64,000 nucleotides of DNA from Eulemur rufifrons (lineage: Eukaryota; Chordata; Mammalia; Primates; Lemuridae): contig NC_090989.1 of the NCBI RefSeq assembly GCF_041146395.1, positions 48,386,501 through 48,450,500 on the forward strand. Direction: 5' to 3'. The position numbers and the translations under genes were made by a program. The first letter of the stretch is position 1. The number at the start of each line of letters is the position of its first letter. Under the pieces are notes generated by a model. The model did not search any database. It was given only the letters and a program-made list of their open reading frames with translations, and had not been told where the DNA came from. Positions 46,765 to 57,936 of this stretch are shown piece after piece.

Positions 46765-47142
46765 AAAGATTTGAGGAATGGGGCCGGGCGCGGTGGCTCA
46801 CGCCTGTAATCCTAGCTTTCTGGGAGGCCGAGGTGGGCGGATCGTTTGAGCTCAGGAGTTCGAGACCAGCCTGAGCAAGAGCGAGACCCCATCTCTACTA
46901 AAAATAGAAAGAAATTATATGGACAGCTAAAAATATATATAGAAAAAATTAGCCGGGCATGGTGGTGCATGCCTGTAGTCCCAGCTACTCGGGAGGCTGA
47001 GACAGGAGGATCGCTTGAGCTCAGGAGTTTGAGGTTGCTGTGAGCTAGGCTGACGCCACGGCACTCACTCTAGCCTGGGCAACAGAGTGAGACTCTGTCT
47101 CAAAAAAAAAAAAAAAAAAAAAAAAAAAGATTTGAGGAATGG
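46765..47142 (+). mobile_element. Young full-length lemur Alu with 17-bp target duplication
   Basis: The Alu runs 46782-47125. It starts GGCCGGGCGCGGTGGCTCAC with CpGs still intact. It carries the long linker (GAAATTATATGGACAGCTAA, AAATATATATAGAAAAAATT) and the lemur right arm GCTAGGCTGACGCCACGGCA, and has a pure A tail of about 25. The flanks AAAGATTTGAGGAATGG (46765-46781, 47126-47142) are exact, and the site TTCT/AAAG fits the L1 endonuclease. The tail and intact CpGs mark it as the youngest Alu in the window. Confidence 0.97.
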
Positions 47143-48010
47143 GCCTTTCAATCTCAGTTGGATATTTATTGTTGTTTTGTCTTTAGGTTTTGTGTAGCTT
47201 CATGACAGACTTCTTTACCTGTCAATCAGTTGTGCCACATGTAGATACAGTATATGAATCTTCTTTGGTAAGAAAATCTGCAAGGATTTTAAATCGAAGT
47301 CTGTTGATTTTGCGGTGAGAAAAACATTTTAAGCAGTAAATAATACAAAGCATCATGGAGAAAAAATCACCTCTGATTTGGTTTTCATGTATAAGCTGCT
47401 GATCTTTGTGTTAAAAACAGAAACAGAAATAATGAACAAAGCTTATTTTAAGTAGTAATAAAACTCAGAAAAATAACTTTTTGATTTATTTAATTCTCTG
47501 ACTTCTTGATTGGCAAAATGGTTTTTTGTTTCTTTTCTTTTTTAAGTTGTAGAAGGCAAACAACAGAAACTAATCCAGATAATTAAAATACCTGATTATT
47601 AAAAATGAACTGAAATTATATAAAATAGATTTACCTTTACTATAAAGTTTAAGGTATATTTGTGTCTATGTGAGCAAGCTGAATACTTGAATAATTAGAT
47701 AGAGCGTACTTTCTGTTTTAATGAATATAATTTAAATGGAGGTCCAGCAGTAAAATTTCCTTTGAAAGAATAACAGAAAAGAAAAAATAAAAAGTCCCCC
47801 CAAATGGCATCCTACCACTAGCAACTCGCACCAGATATCATAGGCTTTTGGAAACTTATTGGCATTTATTTGACTACTATGAGGGCATGTTAAAGCTAAT
47901 TTTAAAATATCAACAAAAAAATGCCCTTCAGTGACTTAACTTAAACTGCGCTAGGAATTTGCAGTTTTACCAGCTGCCACAAAGGAGGTCATACAGGAAA
48001 GTTTACCTAT
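47143..48010. other. Unassigned stretch
   Basis: No family recognised. It may hold single-copy conserved sequence near 47200-47440, but I cannot test that. Confidence 0.35.
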
Positions 48011-48015
48011 GCAGA

Positions 48016-48086
48016 TATGTAATATACATGTCTGTATTAATATAATATGTAATATACTTTAATATAAAATGTAATATACATGTCTA
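48016..48086. repeat. Degenerate tandem repeat around ATGTAATATAC
   Basis: ATGTAATATACATGTCT occurs at 48017-48033 and 48069-48085, with a partial third copy ATGTAATATACTTT at 48047-48060. Low-complexity TA-rich spacers lie between them. Confidence 0.75.
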
Positions 48087-50009
48087 CATGCATAGAAATA
48101 ACATATAAACATTTCCATTGCTAAACTGGAAATTTTGTATTTTTTTCCTTTACTTCACTTATGAATGGATTTAAGTTTTAGATTACCTGTATAAGCTATC
48201 TGAAATTTATTGCTTTATTTAACTCACTTGTACAGGCTTCTAAACACATTATTATTGAAAAAACATAGAAAACAATAAGGGTAGAAATATCATTGATTAT
48301 GAATTTCAAATTATTAGGAAGAAGGTTTCCAAATGTATTCCATTGTGGAATCCAAGCTGTCTTTGGTTTTCAGAATATTCTCCTTCATTACGATGTTGGT
48401 TGCCTGTTACTATTACTCATTTGACCATATTAGATTTTACAGTATTTAAAGTGGAATGTATATCACGGTCATCTTTATATTCCTGTTCTCATGCATCAAT
48501 AACAACATGCCTATTATAAGAATGTTTTTTATACCGTAAGTGCCTAACTGGTGTATATCATGTAAATGTGAATTTCAGTATAAATGAACATATCCAATTT
48601 TATTTCAGCGTTTAAGTTGAAAAACTGTTCTTTGTAATAAAGACTAGTAAAAATCGGATTACTTTAAATATATGAAGATAATATATTTGATATCAAATAA
48701 AACTTAACACTAAATAAAATTTAGCATCTAAACAAAACCAGAAATTTTATAGAGTAAGAAGAGAAATTTAGAAGGGTAATGTTTCTGGCATACAGAAAAC
48801 TTGGTGTTAACATACTTCCAGATTTAGCAAGGCATCTCTAATCTGTTATTTATCACTGTTGAATGATTAAGACTTGATGTTCACAAGGAATAACTTACCT
48901 GTTTGAGTCTCAATAGGCATATGGGCCTTCTTTTGCTTTGCAAATGAAACTTTCGATGTAGCCAGAGTAGGCAACCACTTCAATAATTTTCCTTGTGGAG
49001 TCAAATAACCAGGGGTTGGTTAACCTCTATCTCTCATTTTCCATTTTGATGACAAGATTCATAATTCAGACATGTTCAGCAAACCTAGAATATGTGGCTA
49101 TTTTGTACTTTCTATCACCAACACTATAGAAATAATATTTTGTAATTTTCTGCTTAATTTTTCAGACTGCCTCAGTTAAAAAACAAACAAAAAAGCTATT
49201 ATCAGCAGGAATAAGGTGGGTGCATTAGGCAATGCTGAAATGGAGACTTGCTAAAGGATAGTTTATATGGGTATAGCTTTCAGAATAGCTCCTAAGAGTA
49301 GTATCATAGAAGACGAAAACTCAGGGAAATTCTTCTATAAATGTTTTAATGCTAATGAAAAAATCTTGAAATTTGTCACATATTTCTTGAGAAGTAGTCA
49401 CAAGTACAGAACATAAGTGAATATAATTCAAGAATCTATGAACATACATTATGTTGCCCTAACCCTAACCTCATGATTTGATAGTGATATAGTCTTGAAT
49501 TTCAAAGAAAATTGTTTTATAAAATGCAAGCCTCTCTTAAAGGGGTAAATTCACATTAATGCTATGAGTCAGTAGATTAAGTATTGCACAAATGTAGAAG
49601 AAGTTTGTAAACTGAAAAAGACCATCAAATCATTGATTTACTGCTTTCAAAACCTTTTCACATTATCATTGGCTATTTTAACATAATATTACTCAGTTTT
49701 GTTCTCTGTATGATGAGATATTTTCCACACTTGCTTTTAGTATATTCATCATTTATCTTTTCACTCAAGCTATGAACTTTGTCATAATTTTTGACTTCTC
49801 CCTTAATCTCCAAATTTAACCGGACAAATATACATCTGATTTTACAAAAAAAAAGGTTTTTTTTTTTCAAATTTTATTTCCTATTTATATCCTAATTATT
49901 AAATTCCTTTCAACTTGTATCTAGAGTGCTATAGTTTCCTTTTTGATTGGTCTCCTCACTTGACTATTGCCTTCCTTGACTATTCAAGGAAGAATATATA
50001 CCCCTTGGA
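48087..50009. other. Long unassigned AT-rich stretch
   Basis: No family, RNA gene or exon recognised. A very short telomere-like CCCTAACCCTAACC occurs at about 49457-49470. Confidence 0.4.
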
Positions 50010-50190
50010 ATGATCTGATTCAGCATTTCTCAAAATTACATGTGCGTAGCAATCACTTGGGAACCTTGTTAAAAGGCAGATTCTTACTCAGTAGATCTGG
50101 AATAGAGTCTGTGCCTCTACACTGACAAGCTCACACATGATGCCGATGATACTGTTCCGCAGATTACACTCTGAGAAGCAAGACTCACAG
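50010..50190 (+). mobile_element. hAT-Charlie MITE
   Basis: CAGCATTTCTCAAAATTACA, TGTGCGTAGCAATCACTTGG, AACCTTGTTAAAAGGCAGAT, CTCAGTAGATCTGGAATAGA, CATGATGCCGATGATACTGT and an ACACTCTGAGAAGCAAG end. Same family as the fragment at 7803-7985, here with the left terminus preserved. Diverged. Confidence 0.75.
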
Positions 50191-50440
50191 CAAAACCTTA
50201 ATTGTTCATGTTACTCCCTTTCACAAGATTTGCTACAGCAGCCCATTGCTATTTGGAACAGAAAGTTATTCAGGACATTCATCATCATACTCTATATTTA
50301 CAACAACTTGTTTTAAGTTTCCCTCTTTGTCAGCGACAGGCTTTAATATGCAGTCTACCAATATCAAACTTGGGTATTTCCAAAAAAAAGTGAGGGTACA
50401 TCATGTCTACGTGCCTGTTATATATTATTCAGGGTAAAAT
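50191..50440. other. Unassigned stretch
   Basis: Nothing recognised. Confidence 0.35.
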
Positions 50441-50960
50441 AGACAGACGCAACGGGAAATTTATATTTAGATAGATAGATGAGAGGGGATTTATCAGAAG
50501 AATTGGCTCCTGTGATTATGGAGGCTGAGAAGGGACAGGCATCTGCAAACTGGAGCCCTTGGGATGCTGGTAGTATGACTCAGTCCAAGTCCAAAAGCCT
50601 CAGAATAAAAGGAGCTGATTTAACTTTCAGTCTGATGATGAAGACCTGAAGAACTGGGGTGGGGTGGGTGGATTCCTGGTATAAATCATAGAGTCCAAAG
50701 GCAGGAGAGCCTGGAGTTCTGATGTCCAATGGCAAAACAAAAAGAGGAAATTTTGCCTTTTCTCTGCCTTTTTTGTTTTATCTGGGTCCCCGACCAATTG
50801 GATGGTGCCTGCCACATTGAGTACAGATCTTCCCCACTCAGTCCACCAACTCACATGCCAATTTCCCTTGGAAACACCTCACAGATACACTCATAAGTGA
50901 TGTTTTACTAATTCGCTAGGTATTCCCTAACATTAGCTGTCAAACCTGTTGACATACTCT
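50441..50960 (-). mobile_element. Old retroviral-type LTR, antisense, family unassigned
   Basis: GGGGATTTATCAGAAGAATT, GGCTCCTGTGATTATGGAGG, CTGAGAAGGGACAGGCATCT, ATGACTCAGTCCAAGTCC, CAATTGGATGGTGCCTGCC, CACATTGAGTACAGATCTTC, CCCACTCAGTCCACCAACTC and GGAAACACCTCACAGATACA follow a common mammalian LTR known mostly as solo copies. Positions 50469-50482 hold a small (GATA)n run that belongs to it. No retroviral coding sequence is present. Confidence 0.65.
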
Positions 50961-53733
50961 TGGCCCTGAATAGGACTTTCTCACTGCCATTTTCTTCTGT
51001 CTTCAAGACTAATGTTAATTGTTATTTCCTCCAGAAAACCGTAATTGGAAGCCCCAGGCTTGAGTTGATGACTCTCAGCACTCTCTCTCATCAGTCTGGG
51101 TTGACTGTTATGACAGCACTTAAGATAGTTCTGAAATTATTCAGAAGTATTTATTTCACTGGTTTGTTAGTTCAGGGCCATAGTATTTTATAATTTGATA
51201 GTCTATAAAAACAGTAGTAAAGAAATTCAGTCTTTCCTCTAGCATTTTAAGTTGATTTTTAAAATTACTGATACTTATGTGTAAAATATATTACTTTAAA
51301 CACATTTGTGCCCGAAGTTTATAGTACTGCTAGAAGTTTGTGCCCCCAAATATAGTAATTTTCATAAATTCATTTTGTGTCATGTATACCAAATACAGAC
51401 ATAAAGATATGGTACATTTATAATTTTATACACTATATTTTTGAGTAATTCTATAACAGAGTAAACTATTCTTTTGCATGCGTCAATGTGAAAGGAATCT
51501 TCTAGTTAAAATGTTACACATCTGAAGACGAGAAGAATTTTCCAGAGACTAATTCTTGTTTTCATACATTTCATCATTTAGTTCTACTCACTTTACAATA
51601 CTTCTAGATGCTGGCTCTACTAGGCAAATTATCATCTTTTACCCTTCACCTTGGTGTTTGGTTGCTGGAAAAGTCAGGACAGTAGGCTTTGGCATATTTC
51701 TGACACTATTTCATGAATACAGATGGCAAAAATTTAACTGTATATGAAAGTGACTGCAAACGACATAATGTATTTCACTATGCCCAAACTAAATGCTTTA
51801 TCCAATCAGCTTTCCCTTTTCTGGAAGTGTGATGGTGGGGAAGTCTGAGTGGGAAAGATAGTGGTTTCAACTGATTATGGTTTAAATGTCTTAACTGTTC
51901 ACATTTTACAAAAAGACATATGATCCTGGAAACCCAACGCTAGCACTCATCCTGGAACTTTGAAGTCGGGGAAGGGTTGCCAAAGCTCAGTTTCACAAGA
52001 TTTCTGGAATATCTATCTCTGTTAATAGCCATTCTCACAAAAATAAAAATAGCAAACATCTTAATCTAAGAATTCAGATAATTAAGGGAGGAAGGAATTC
52101 AAATTGTGGTTCCCACAGTGTTTTGGTGTGTACAAATGGGACACAGTAAACTCCATCCTGCTAGAATCTACAGGTTTTCACAGAATGACTCATATTTCTT
52201 TTTCTTGTAAGGCCCGTGTGAAAAAACAGAACTTGAGCAATTTATTCTAAATGCAAAAGATCTCTTATTTCAATTATTGGATTTCCTCTTTCTTTTTCCT
52301 AAAAATTTATAGTTCCTAAAAGGGCTGGCAGGACTATATAAAATATCTATGATTGGAATAGATGTTAGTGTTTACTCTGTAACAATACTTTACTTTCAAA
52401 ATCCCAAATTCTATATTGTAAAATGTTCCCTTGCTTTATCAACAGTGTTGGTTTGAGATTTTTAGATTGCATATTTTCTAAAGAAACATTGTGAAATATT
52501 GCTATCATCTGCTGTATTCAACTTTCTGTTATTAATATTTTAAATGTACATTTTCATTATGTATATATATAAAAAATATATATATTTTTTGGTTGGTTTT
52601 GAACCAAGAACTCCTAGTTTACTGTATTCCTCCTCTGAGAAATGACCAAGCAAGATTTAGTTAATTATGGTTTCCAATGGAAATGAACCTCTGTGGAGTA
52701 GGTCTCAAGATGATTCAGACTGTAGCCTTAAGAAAAGGTTTGGCATTCAATGCTTGATAAAGAAGTTAGTGTTCTGGAGGCACATTTTGCTTGGCCAGAA
52801 TGAGTTTTAGGAAGCATTAGATTTCATTAGCTAGACTACACCATTTGGAAGGAATAGTCCTCCGTTATTACGTTTGAGTGTTGGACTGTGATAAGCCCTT
52901 TTGCTTTTGCCAGAAGTGACTTAGTTGATGTAGTTCCCTGTCAATTAAGGCAGGAGCCAGGTGTCTCACATGGTGATTCTGCTTTGATTACCGTGTAAGA
53001 ACAATTCTGGCTTGCTCACGAGGCCAAACAGCAGGCAAGGAGGGCCAGATTACAAGGGAGACACTTTTACTTTATTATAAGAAAATATCCTAAAAGAAAA
53101 TCTTGGCTGTGGCAGTTGAAGTCAATTTGTTGGATAGCTCTTCTATGGATAAGGGGTATCTTAAAAAAGAAATTATAGACAGTAATCAGGCCTACGTTCA
53201 TAAATATATTACTTGTTCTTCTAGGCAAGCAGAATAAAAATTTTAAATCTCAACTGCAACCTTATGTGGTTATTTTAGTTACCTGTGGCAAGAAGTAAAC
53301 ATATCATTTCTCCAGAAAAGGCCCATTGGCTATCCGAACTCTGTTACTTACCCGGGTTCTCAACCAAGCTCTGACAGCATTAACTGCTGTAGGCAAATTA
53401 TGTAACCTCCCTGTTGCTTTCTCAGTTTTTTAATTATTCTCTAGAATCAGCAGAGATATTATACATATAGGTATATATACATTTTAGCAGTGGACAACTT
53501 TTTAGAAATAAAATCTGTTGGGGAACCTCAATATATTCAACAGATGTCAGTGGTTTTCCACTAGTATAAACTTCTATTTTAAATTTAATTTACATTTTTT
53601 TAACTACAAAAACAATCAATGAGGAAATTGAAGAGGATCCAATGTAAACAAAAATGTGAAATTAGAACCCATAGATGACAATAGGGCTTATAGCAGATTT
53701 TATAGTCAAATAATTTCTGTTTTATTCCCTTTT
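50961..53733. other. Long unassigned AT-rich stretch
   Basis: 2.8 kb without a recognised family or exon. At 52562-52590 a TATATATAAAAAATATATAT...TTTTTT tract is imperfectly self-complementary. Confidence 0.4.
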
Positions 53734-53952
53734 AAGATACCTACATGATCAGATGTTGGAAACTAAGAAGGGGCGAGAGTGAGATGGGGGTGAGGGATAC
53801 AAACTTATCTATAGGGTACAATGCACACTATTCTGGTGACGGGCAAACTAAAAGCCTTGACTTCTGCATTATACAATTCATTTGTGTAACAAAAACACTT
53901 GTAGCCCCTCAATTTTTAGAATAAAAAAATAATAAAAGATATCAACGTGATC
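53734..53952 (+). mobile_element. 5'-truncated L1 tail, sense, with target duplication
   Basis: The insert, about 53751-53935, is the lemur-type L1 3' end in sense: TATAGGGTACAATGCACACT, ATTCTGGTGACGGGCAAACT, AAAAGCCTTGACTTCTGCAT, AACAAAAACACTTGTAGCCC, then an A-rich tail. The flanks AAGATACCTACATGATC (53734-53750) and AAGATATCAACGTGATC (53936-53952) are a 17-bp duplication with three mismatches, so it is older than the L1 tail at 4.9 kb. Confidence 0.85.
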
Positions 53953-53959
53953 TTGGTTC

Positions 53960-54429
53960 ATATAGATCTGCAGTCCCCAACCCCTAGGACACAGACTGAT
54001 ACTGGTCCGTGGCATCTTAGGGACCAAGCTGCACAGAAGGAGGTGAGTGCGCGAAGCTTCATCTGTATTTACAGCTGCTCCCCATGGCTTGCATCACCAC
54101 CTGAACTCTGCCTCCTGTCAGATCAGTGGCAGCGTTAGATTCTCATAGGAGCATGGATCCTACTGTAAACTGCACATGCGAGGGATCTAGGTGGTGCACT
54201 CCTTATGAGAATCTAATGCCTGATAATCTGAGATGCAGCTGAGGTGGTGATATTAGCACTGGGCAGTGGCTACAAATACAGATCATCATTAGCAGAGAGG
54301 TTTGACTGCACACTGAATGTGATGCTTTTGAAACATCCTGAAACCATCCCTACCTCTGGTTCATGGAAAAATTGTCTTCCATGAAACAGGTCCCTGGTGC
54401 CAAAAAGGTTGGGGACCACTGATATAGAT
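53960..54429 (-). mobile_element. hAT non-autonomous transposon with exact 8-bp target duplication
   Basis: The element spans 53968-54421. It begins CTGCAGTCCCCAACCCCTAG and ends AAGGTTGGGGACCACTG, giving imperfect hAT inverted termini around CCCCAACC/GGTTGGGG. ATATAGAT flanks it exactly (53960-53967, 54422-54429). Internally, GATTCTCATAGGAGC and TTATGAGAATCTAATGCCTG form inner inverted repeats. About 454 bp, no transposase. Orientation is against the remembered consensus that starts with the GGTTGGGG side reversed. Confidence 0.88.
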
Positions 54430-54629
54430 GATTTCTTATAAATTATAGCTAATTTTCATTTTTGTCATGTTTCATTTTGTATCTTGTCTTGTAGTATGTA
54501 AGATACATGAGAACAGATATCTTCTCTGTTGTGTCGGTTATGTATGCTTGGCACTTTGTAATAGGTGCTGGAAATACAAATATTTGGTGCATTAACTTGT
54601 TGAAGATATTTTGATGTCAAAGCAAAATA

Positions 54630-54865
54630 ATAATGATAATAATAATCACTACTACTTTTTGAACATCTATTTGCTAGGTAGATTTTTATGTGCTTTACAG
54701 ATATTAACTAATTTAGTACCTATAATAGCATAAGATAGGTACTACTGGTAACCAAGATTTTAGATAAATTTACCAAAGTTTCAGAACTAGTTTTTATGAT
54801 GGCTGAAGTTAAAACCCATGCAGCCTGACTACAGAGTGAATACTCTTAACTATTAATACTACATT
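54630..54865 (-). mobile_element. MIR SINE
   Basis: Antisense MIR: TATGTGCTTTACAGATATTA, ACTAATTTAGTACCTATAAT, AGATAGGTACTACTGGTAAC, TTAAAACCCATGCAGCCTGA and CTACAGAGTGAATACTCTTA, ACTATTAATACTAC at the end. Confidence 0.8.
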
Positions 54866-55096
54866 AAGTCTTTGAAAATGAACTAAACTTAAAATCATTA
54901 AAATTAAATAACATTTTAAGATAATGAGCTGAATTTAAGCTAATTAAAATTAAATTAAATACAGAAAATCAGTTTCTTTGTCGTGTTAGTTACATTTCAA
55001 ATTCTCAATAGCCACAGGTAACTAGTGGTTATTGTATTTGACCATACAAATATGGAACATTTCTATCATCCCAGGAAGCTCTACTCAACAGTGTTG

Positions 55097-55419
55097 ATCT
55101 AGAATAGGTATCAGAGACTTTCTCTGTAAAAGGACCAGATAGTACTTCAACTTTGCAGGCCACACTGGTTTCTTGCAGCTACTCAACACTGCCATTGCAA
55201 CGTGAAAGTAGCCAGAGACAATACATAAAAAAGTAAGCATGGCTGTTCCAATGACATCTTACTTATGGATAATGGAATTTGAATTTTATATAATTTTTAT
55301 ATCTTATGTAATATTAGTAATATTTTTCTCTAACCATTAAAAGTTTTAAAACCATTCTTAACTCTCAGTTCTGATAATAACAAGCAGTGGGCTGAAATTT
55401 TCTCATCCCTGATCCAGAA
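55097..55419 (+). mobile_element. hAT non-autonomous transposon with 8-bp target duplication
   Basis: The element spans 55105-55411. The left end is TAGGTATCAGAGACTTTCTC and the right end TCTCATCCCTG, decayed forms of the 'caggggtcggcaaactttt' termini. CTGTAAAAGGACCAGATAGT, TTTGCAGGCCACACTGGTTT, CAGCTACTCAACACTGCCAT and AACGTGAAAGTAGCCAGAGA match the family interior. The flanks ATCTAGAA and ATCCAGAA agree at 7 of 8. Confidence 0.85.
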
Positions 55420-55459
55420 GTTGTCTAATATCTTAATTCTAAAATGCTATAATTTTATT

Positions 55460-56145
55460 TTATTTTTTTCTTTTTCTTTTTTTTTAATTTCAGCACATTA
55501 TGGGGGTACAAAAGTTTAGGTTATGTATATTGCCCCTGCTCCCCCCTGCCGACCCCAAGTCAGAGCTTCAAGCACGTCCCTCCCCCAGACCATGCGCACC
55601 ACACTCATCATGTATGTATACACCCATCCCCTCGCCAACATTTATTGTTTTGGGACTTTTTGATAAAGGCCATTCTCACTGGAGTTAAGTGATATCTCAT
55701 TGTGGTTTTGATTTGCATTTCCCTGATGATTACAGATGTTGAGCATTTTTTCATATGTTTGTTGGCCATTAGTCTTCTTTTGAAAAGTTTCTGATCATGT
55801 CCTTTGCCCACTTTTTGATAGGGTTGTTTGATTTTTTCTTGCAGATTTTCCTGAGTTCTAAATAGATTCTAGTTATCAGCCCTTTATCGGATGTGGAGGA
55901 TGCGAAAATTTTTTCCCGTTCTGTAGGTTGTCTGTTTGCTCTGTGACTGTTTCTTTGGCTGTGCAGAAGCTTTTTAATTTAATCAGGTCCCATTTATTTA
56001 TTTTTGTTGTTTCTGTGATTGCCTGTGGGGTTTTCTTCATAAATTCTTTGCCTAGGCCAATGTCTATAAGAGTCTTTCCCACATCTTCTTCTAGAATTCT
56101 AATAGTTTCACACCTTAGGTTTAAGTGTGTTATCCACAAATTTCA
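55460..56145 (-). mobile_element. 5'-truncated L1 with 3' UTR interior deleted
   Basis: T-rich tail, then the antisense lemur L1 3' end (CAGCACATTATGGGGGTACA...AAGTCAGAGCTTCAAGC). At about 55635 the 3' UTR jumps straight to the distal ORF2 region, skipping most of the 3' UTR. Minus-strand frames at 55608-55811 ([24 protein letters not shown] block) and 55876-56139 ([32 protein letters not shown]) are ORF2 C-terminal parts in different frames. Both are too short to act. No certain target duplication. Confidence 0.88.
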
Positions 56146-57465
56146 ATAAAATTATTATCAATATGATTATGGAGGGTTAATAAGAATTAGCTTTAAAACT
56201 CATTTTCCCATCCTTTTAACATTCTTTGACTATTTTATTTATGTTTCAGTTACGTTAAAGGGAAGAGTAGCTGTCTGAATACCCATCTGTCTTACCGGTT
56301 AGTTTTCTGTTAGGTTAAAATCCATGTCTAAAGTTTCATTTAGTATTCTCAGAACTTGGCAAATATGTTGGCCATTAGTAGAAATATGGTGCTTGTTTCT
56401 TGAATTAGTAAGTGCATAAACTTAAAAATTTGGAAATACAAACAGTTCGTTGTACAGATAAATGTTTCATGACACTTAAATTGCAAAGGTTGTATAATAT
56501 AAAACATTATCATAATAAACACATTTATGAAATGATATAGTGAAGTATGAAAAAGAAGAGAGGATTGAGAAGATCAACTTTGGGAGGATTGTGCCCTTTC
56601 TGAAAGTTGACAATGTAAGATTTTCCAAATGTTGACATTTCTAAGACTAAAGCAAAGAATGGCTCACCATGTTCACATATACGTATTTTCAAATCATTTA
56701 ATTAACAAACCTAGTGAGCATTAACTAGGCATAATGCATCCTTATAACTTTTCAACATACTTACCTCATTGTAGAGACTCGATGGAAAACCTACCTATTT
56801 CTGATTATTTTCTGAAAATTCAGAATGTAGTGAAGATTTTATCAATTATCTAATAGTAACAATGTGATCCATAAATTTAGACCAATGGTTTTCACCGTGA
56901 CACCCAGGACTAACCCTAGGCTGTGAAATGGGGGTGGGGTGAGGTGGTAAGTGGGGACCAGAAATTACTTGAAAGTTACCAGGAGTTTCTATTACGTAGC
57001 AACGATTGGGAAGCAATGATTTGACAAAATATATCATTAAGGGCAATTTCTCCAATTTTTCTATGATATTAAAACTGGAGCCTGGGCTTTCCACACAACT
57101 GCCTAGACACCCAACGCACTGCACAGCACAGCACTGGAAAGAGAACAGAGGGCCAAAGTGCTCTGCTGGCGTGGTGGTCATGAGAGATCCCCATCGATAC
57201 AGGCCAATCTTATAGTGAAGTGCAGTAGTGACTGACTGGGAGCTGCTGCAGCCTGGCTATGGAACTCACAGAAGCGTGAACATAGTTACAGCCGGAGTCT
57301 TGGAAAGAGCAACATAAAGAATTGTTACAATACAAATCTACATTTTAGGTCATGGCAGTGAGACTCTTAAGAACTGCTTTAAAATAGTGGCCACTCAATT
57401 ATTATATAGTTTATGGGGAAATTTGTTTAATATTCTAAAATATTTATGAACACTATCAAACAGCA
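56146..57465. other. Unassigned non-coding stretch
   Basis: No family recognised. Positions 56880-57340 are less AT-rich and hold overlapping open frames on both strands (56846-57181 minus, 57006-57215 plus) without domains. This part may be an old LTR or unique sequence. Confidence 0.4.
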
Positions 57466-57500
57466 GACACACACACACACACACACATACACACACAAAA
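57466..57500. repeat. (AC)n microsatellite
   Basis: About fifteen AC units with one AT interruption, ending in an A-run. Confidence 0.93.
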
Positions 57501-57575
57501 AAACAAGTAAGGAGATAGATAAAAAGAGAATGTAGTGATATAAAAAGCATAAAATAAAGAAAGTTGTATTACATT

Positions 57576-57936
57576 AAAGAATTAGAGGATGGGGCCGGGC
57601 ACGGTGGCTCACGCCTGTGATCCTAGCACTCTGGGAGGCTGAGGCGGGCGGATCCTTTGAGCTCAGGAGTTCGAGACCAGCCTGAGCAAGAGAGAGACCC
57701 CGTCTCTACTAAAAATAGAAAGAAATTATATGGACAGCTAAAAATATACATAGAAAAATTAGCCGGGCATGGTGGCACATGCCTGTAGTCCCAGCTACTC
57801 AGGAGGCTGAGGCAGGAGGATTGCTTGAGCCCAGGAGTTTGAGGTTGCTGTGAGCTAGGCTGACACCATGGCACTCTAGCCCGGGCAACAGTGTGAGACT
57901 CTGTCTCAGAAAAAAAAATAAAAGAACTAGAGGATG
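57576..57936 (+). mobile_element. Young lemur Alu, long-linker type, with target duplication
   Basis: The Alu starts GGCCGGGCACGGTGGCTCAC at 57593. It carries GAAATTATATGGACAGCTAA and AAAATATACATAGAAAAATT in the linker and GCTAGGCTGACACCATGGCA in the right arm. The tail is AAAAAAAATAA. The flanks AAAGAATTAGAGGAT (57576-57590) and AAAGAACTAGAGGAT (57921-57935) are a 15-bp duplication with one mismatch. A 110-codon minus-strand frame inside is Alu-derived and not a gene. Confidence 0.96.

Noticed and set aside
48888..48902. ACTTACCTG, resembling the U1 5' end or an antisense splice donor
   Set aside because: Nine bases only. The following U1 bases do not match and no exon partner is visible.
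49457..49470. Telomere-like CCCTAACCCTAACC
   Set aside because: Just over two units. Too short to be an interstitial telomere.
56846..57181. 111-codon minus-strand open frame
   Set aside because: It overlaps an opposite-strand frame and no recognisable motif is seen. Chance frame in a less AT-rich patch.
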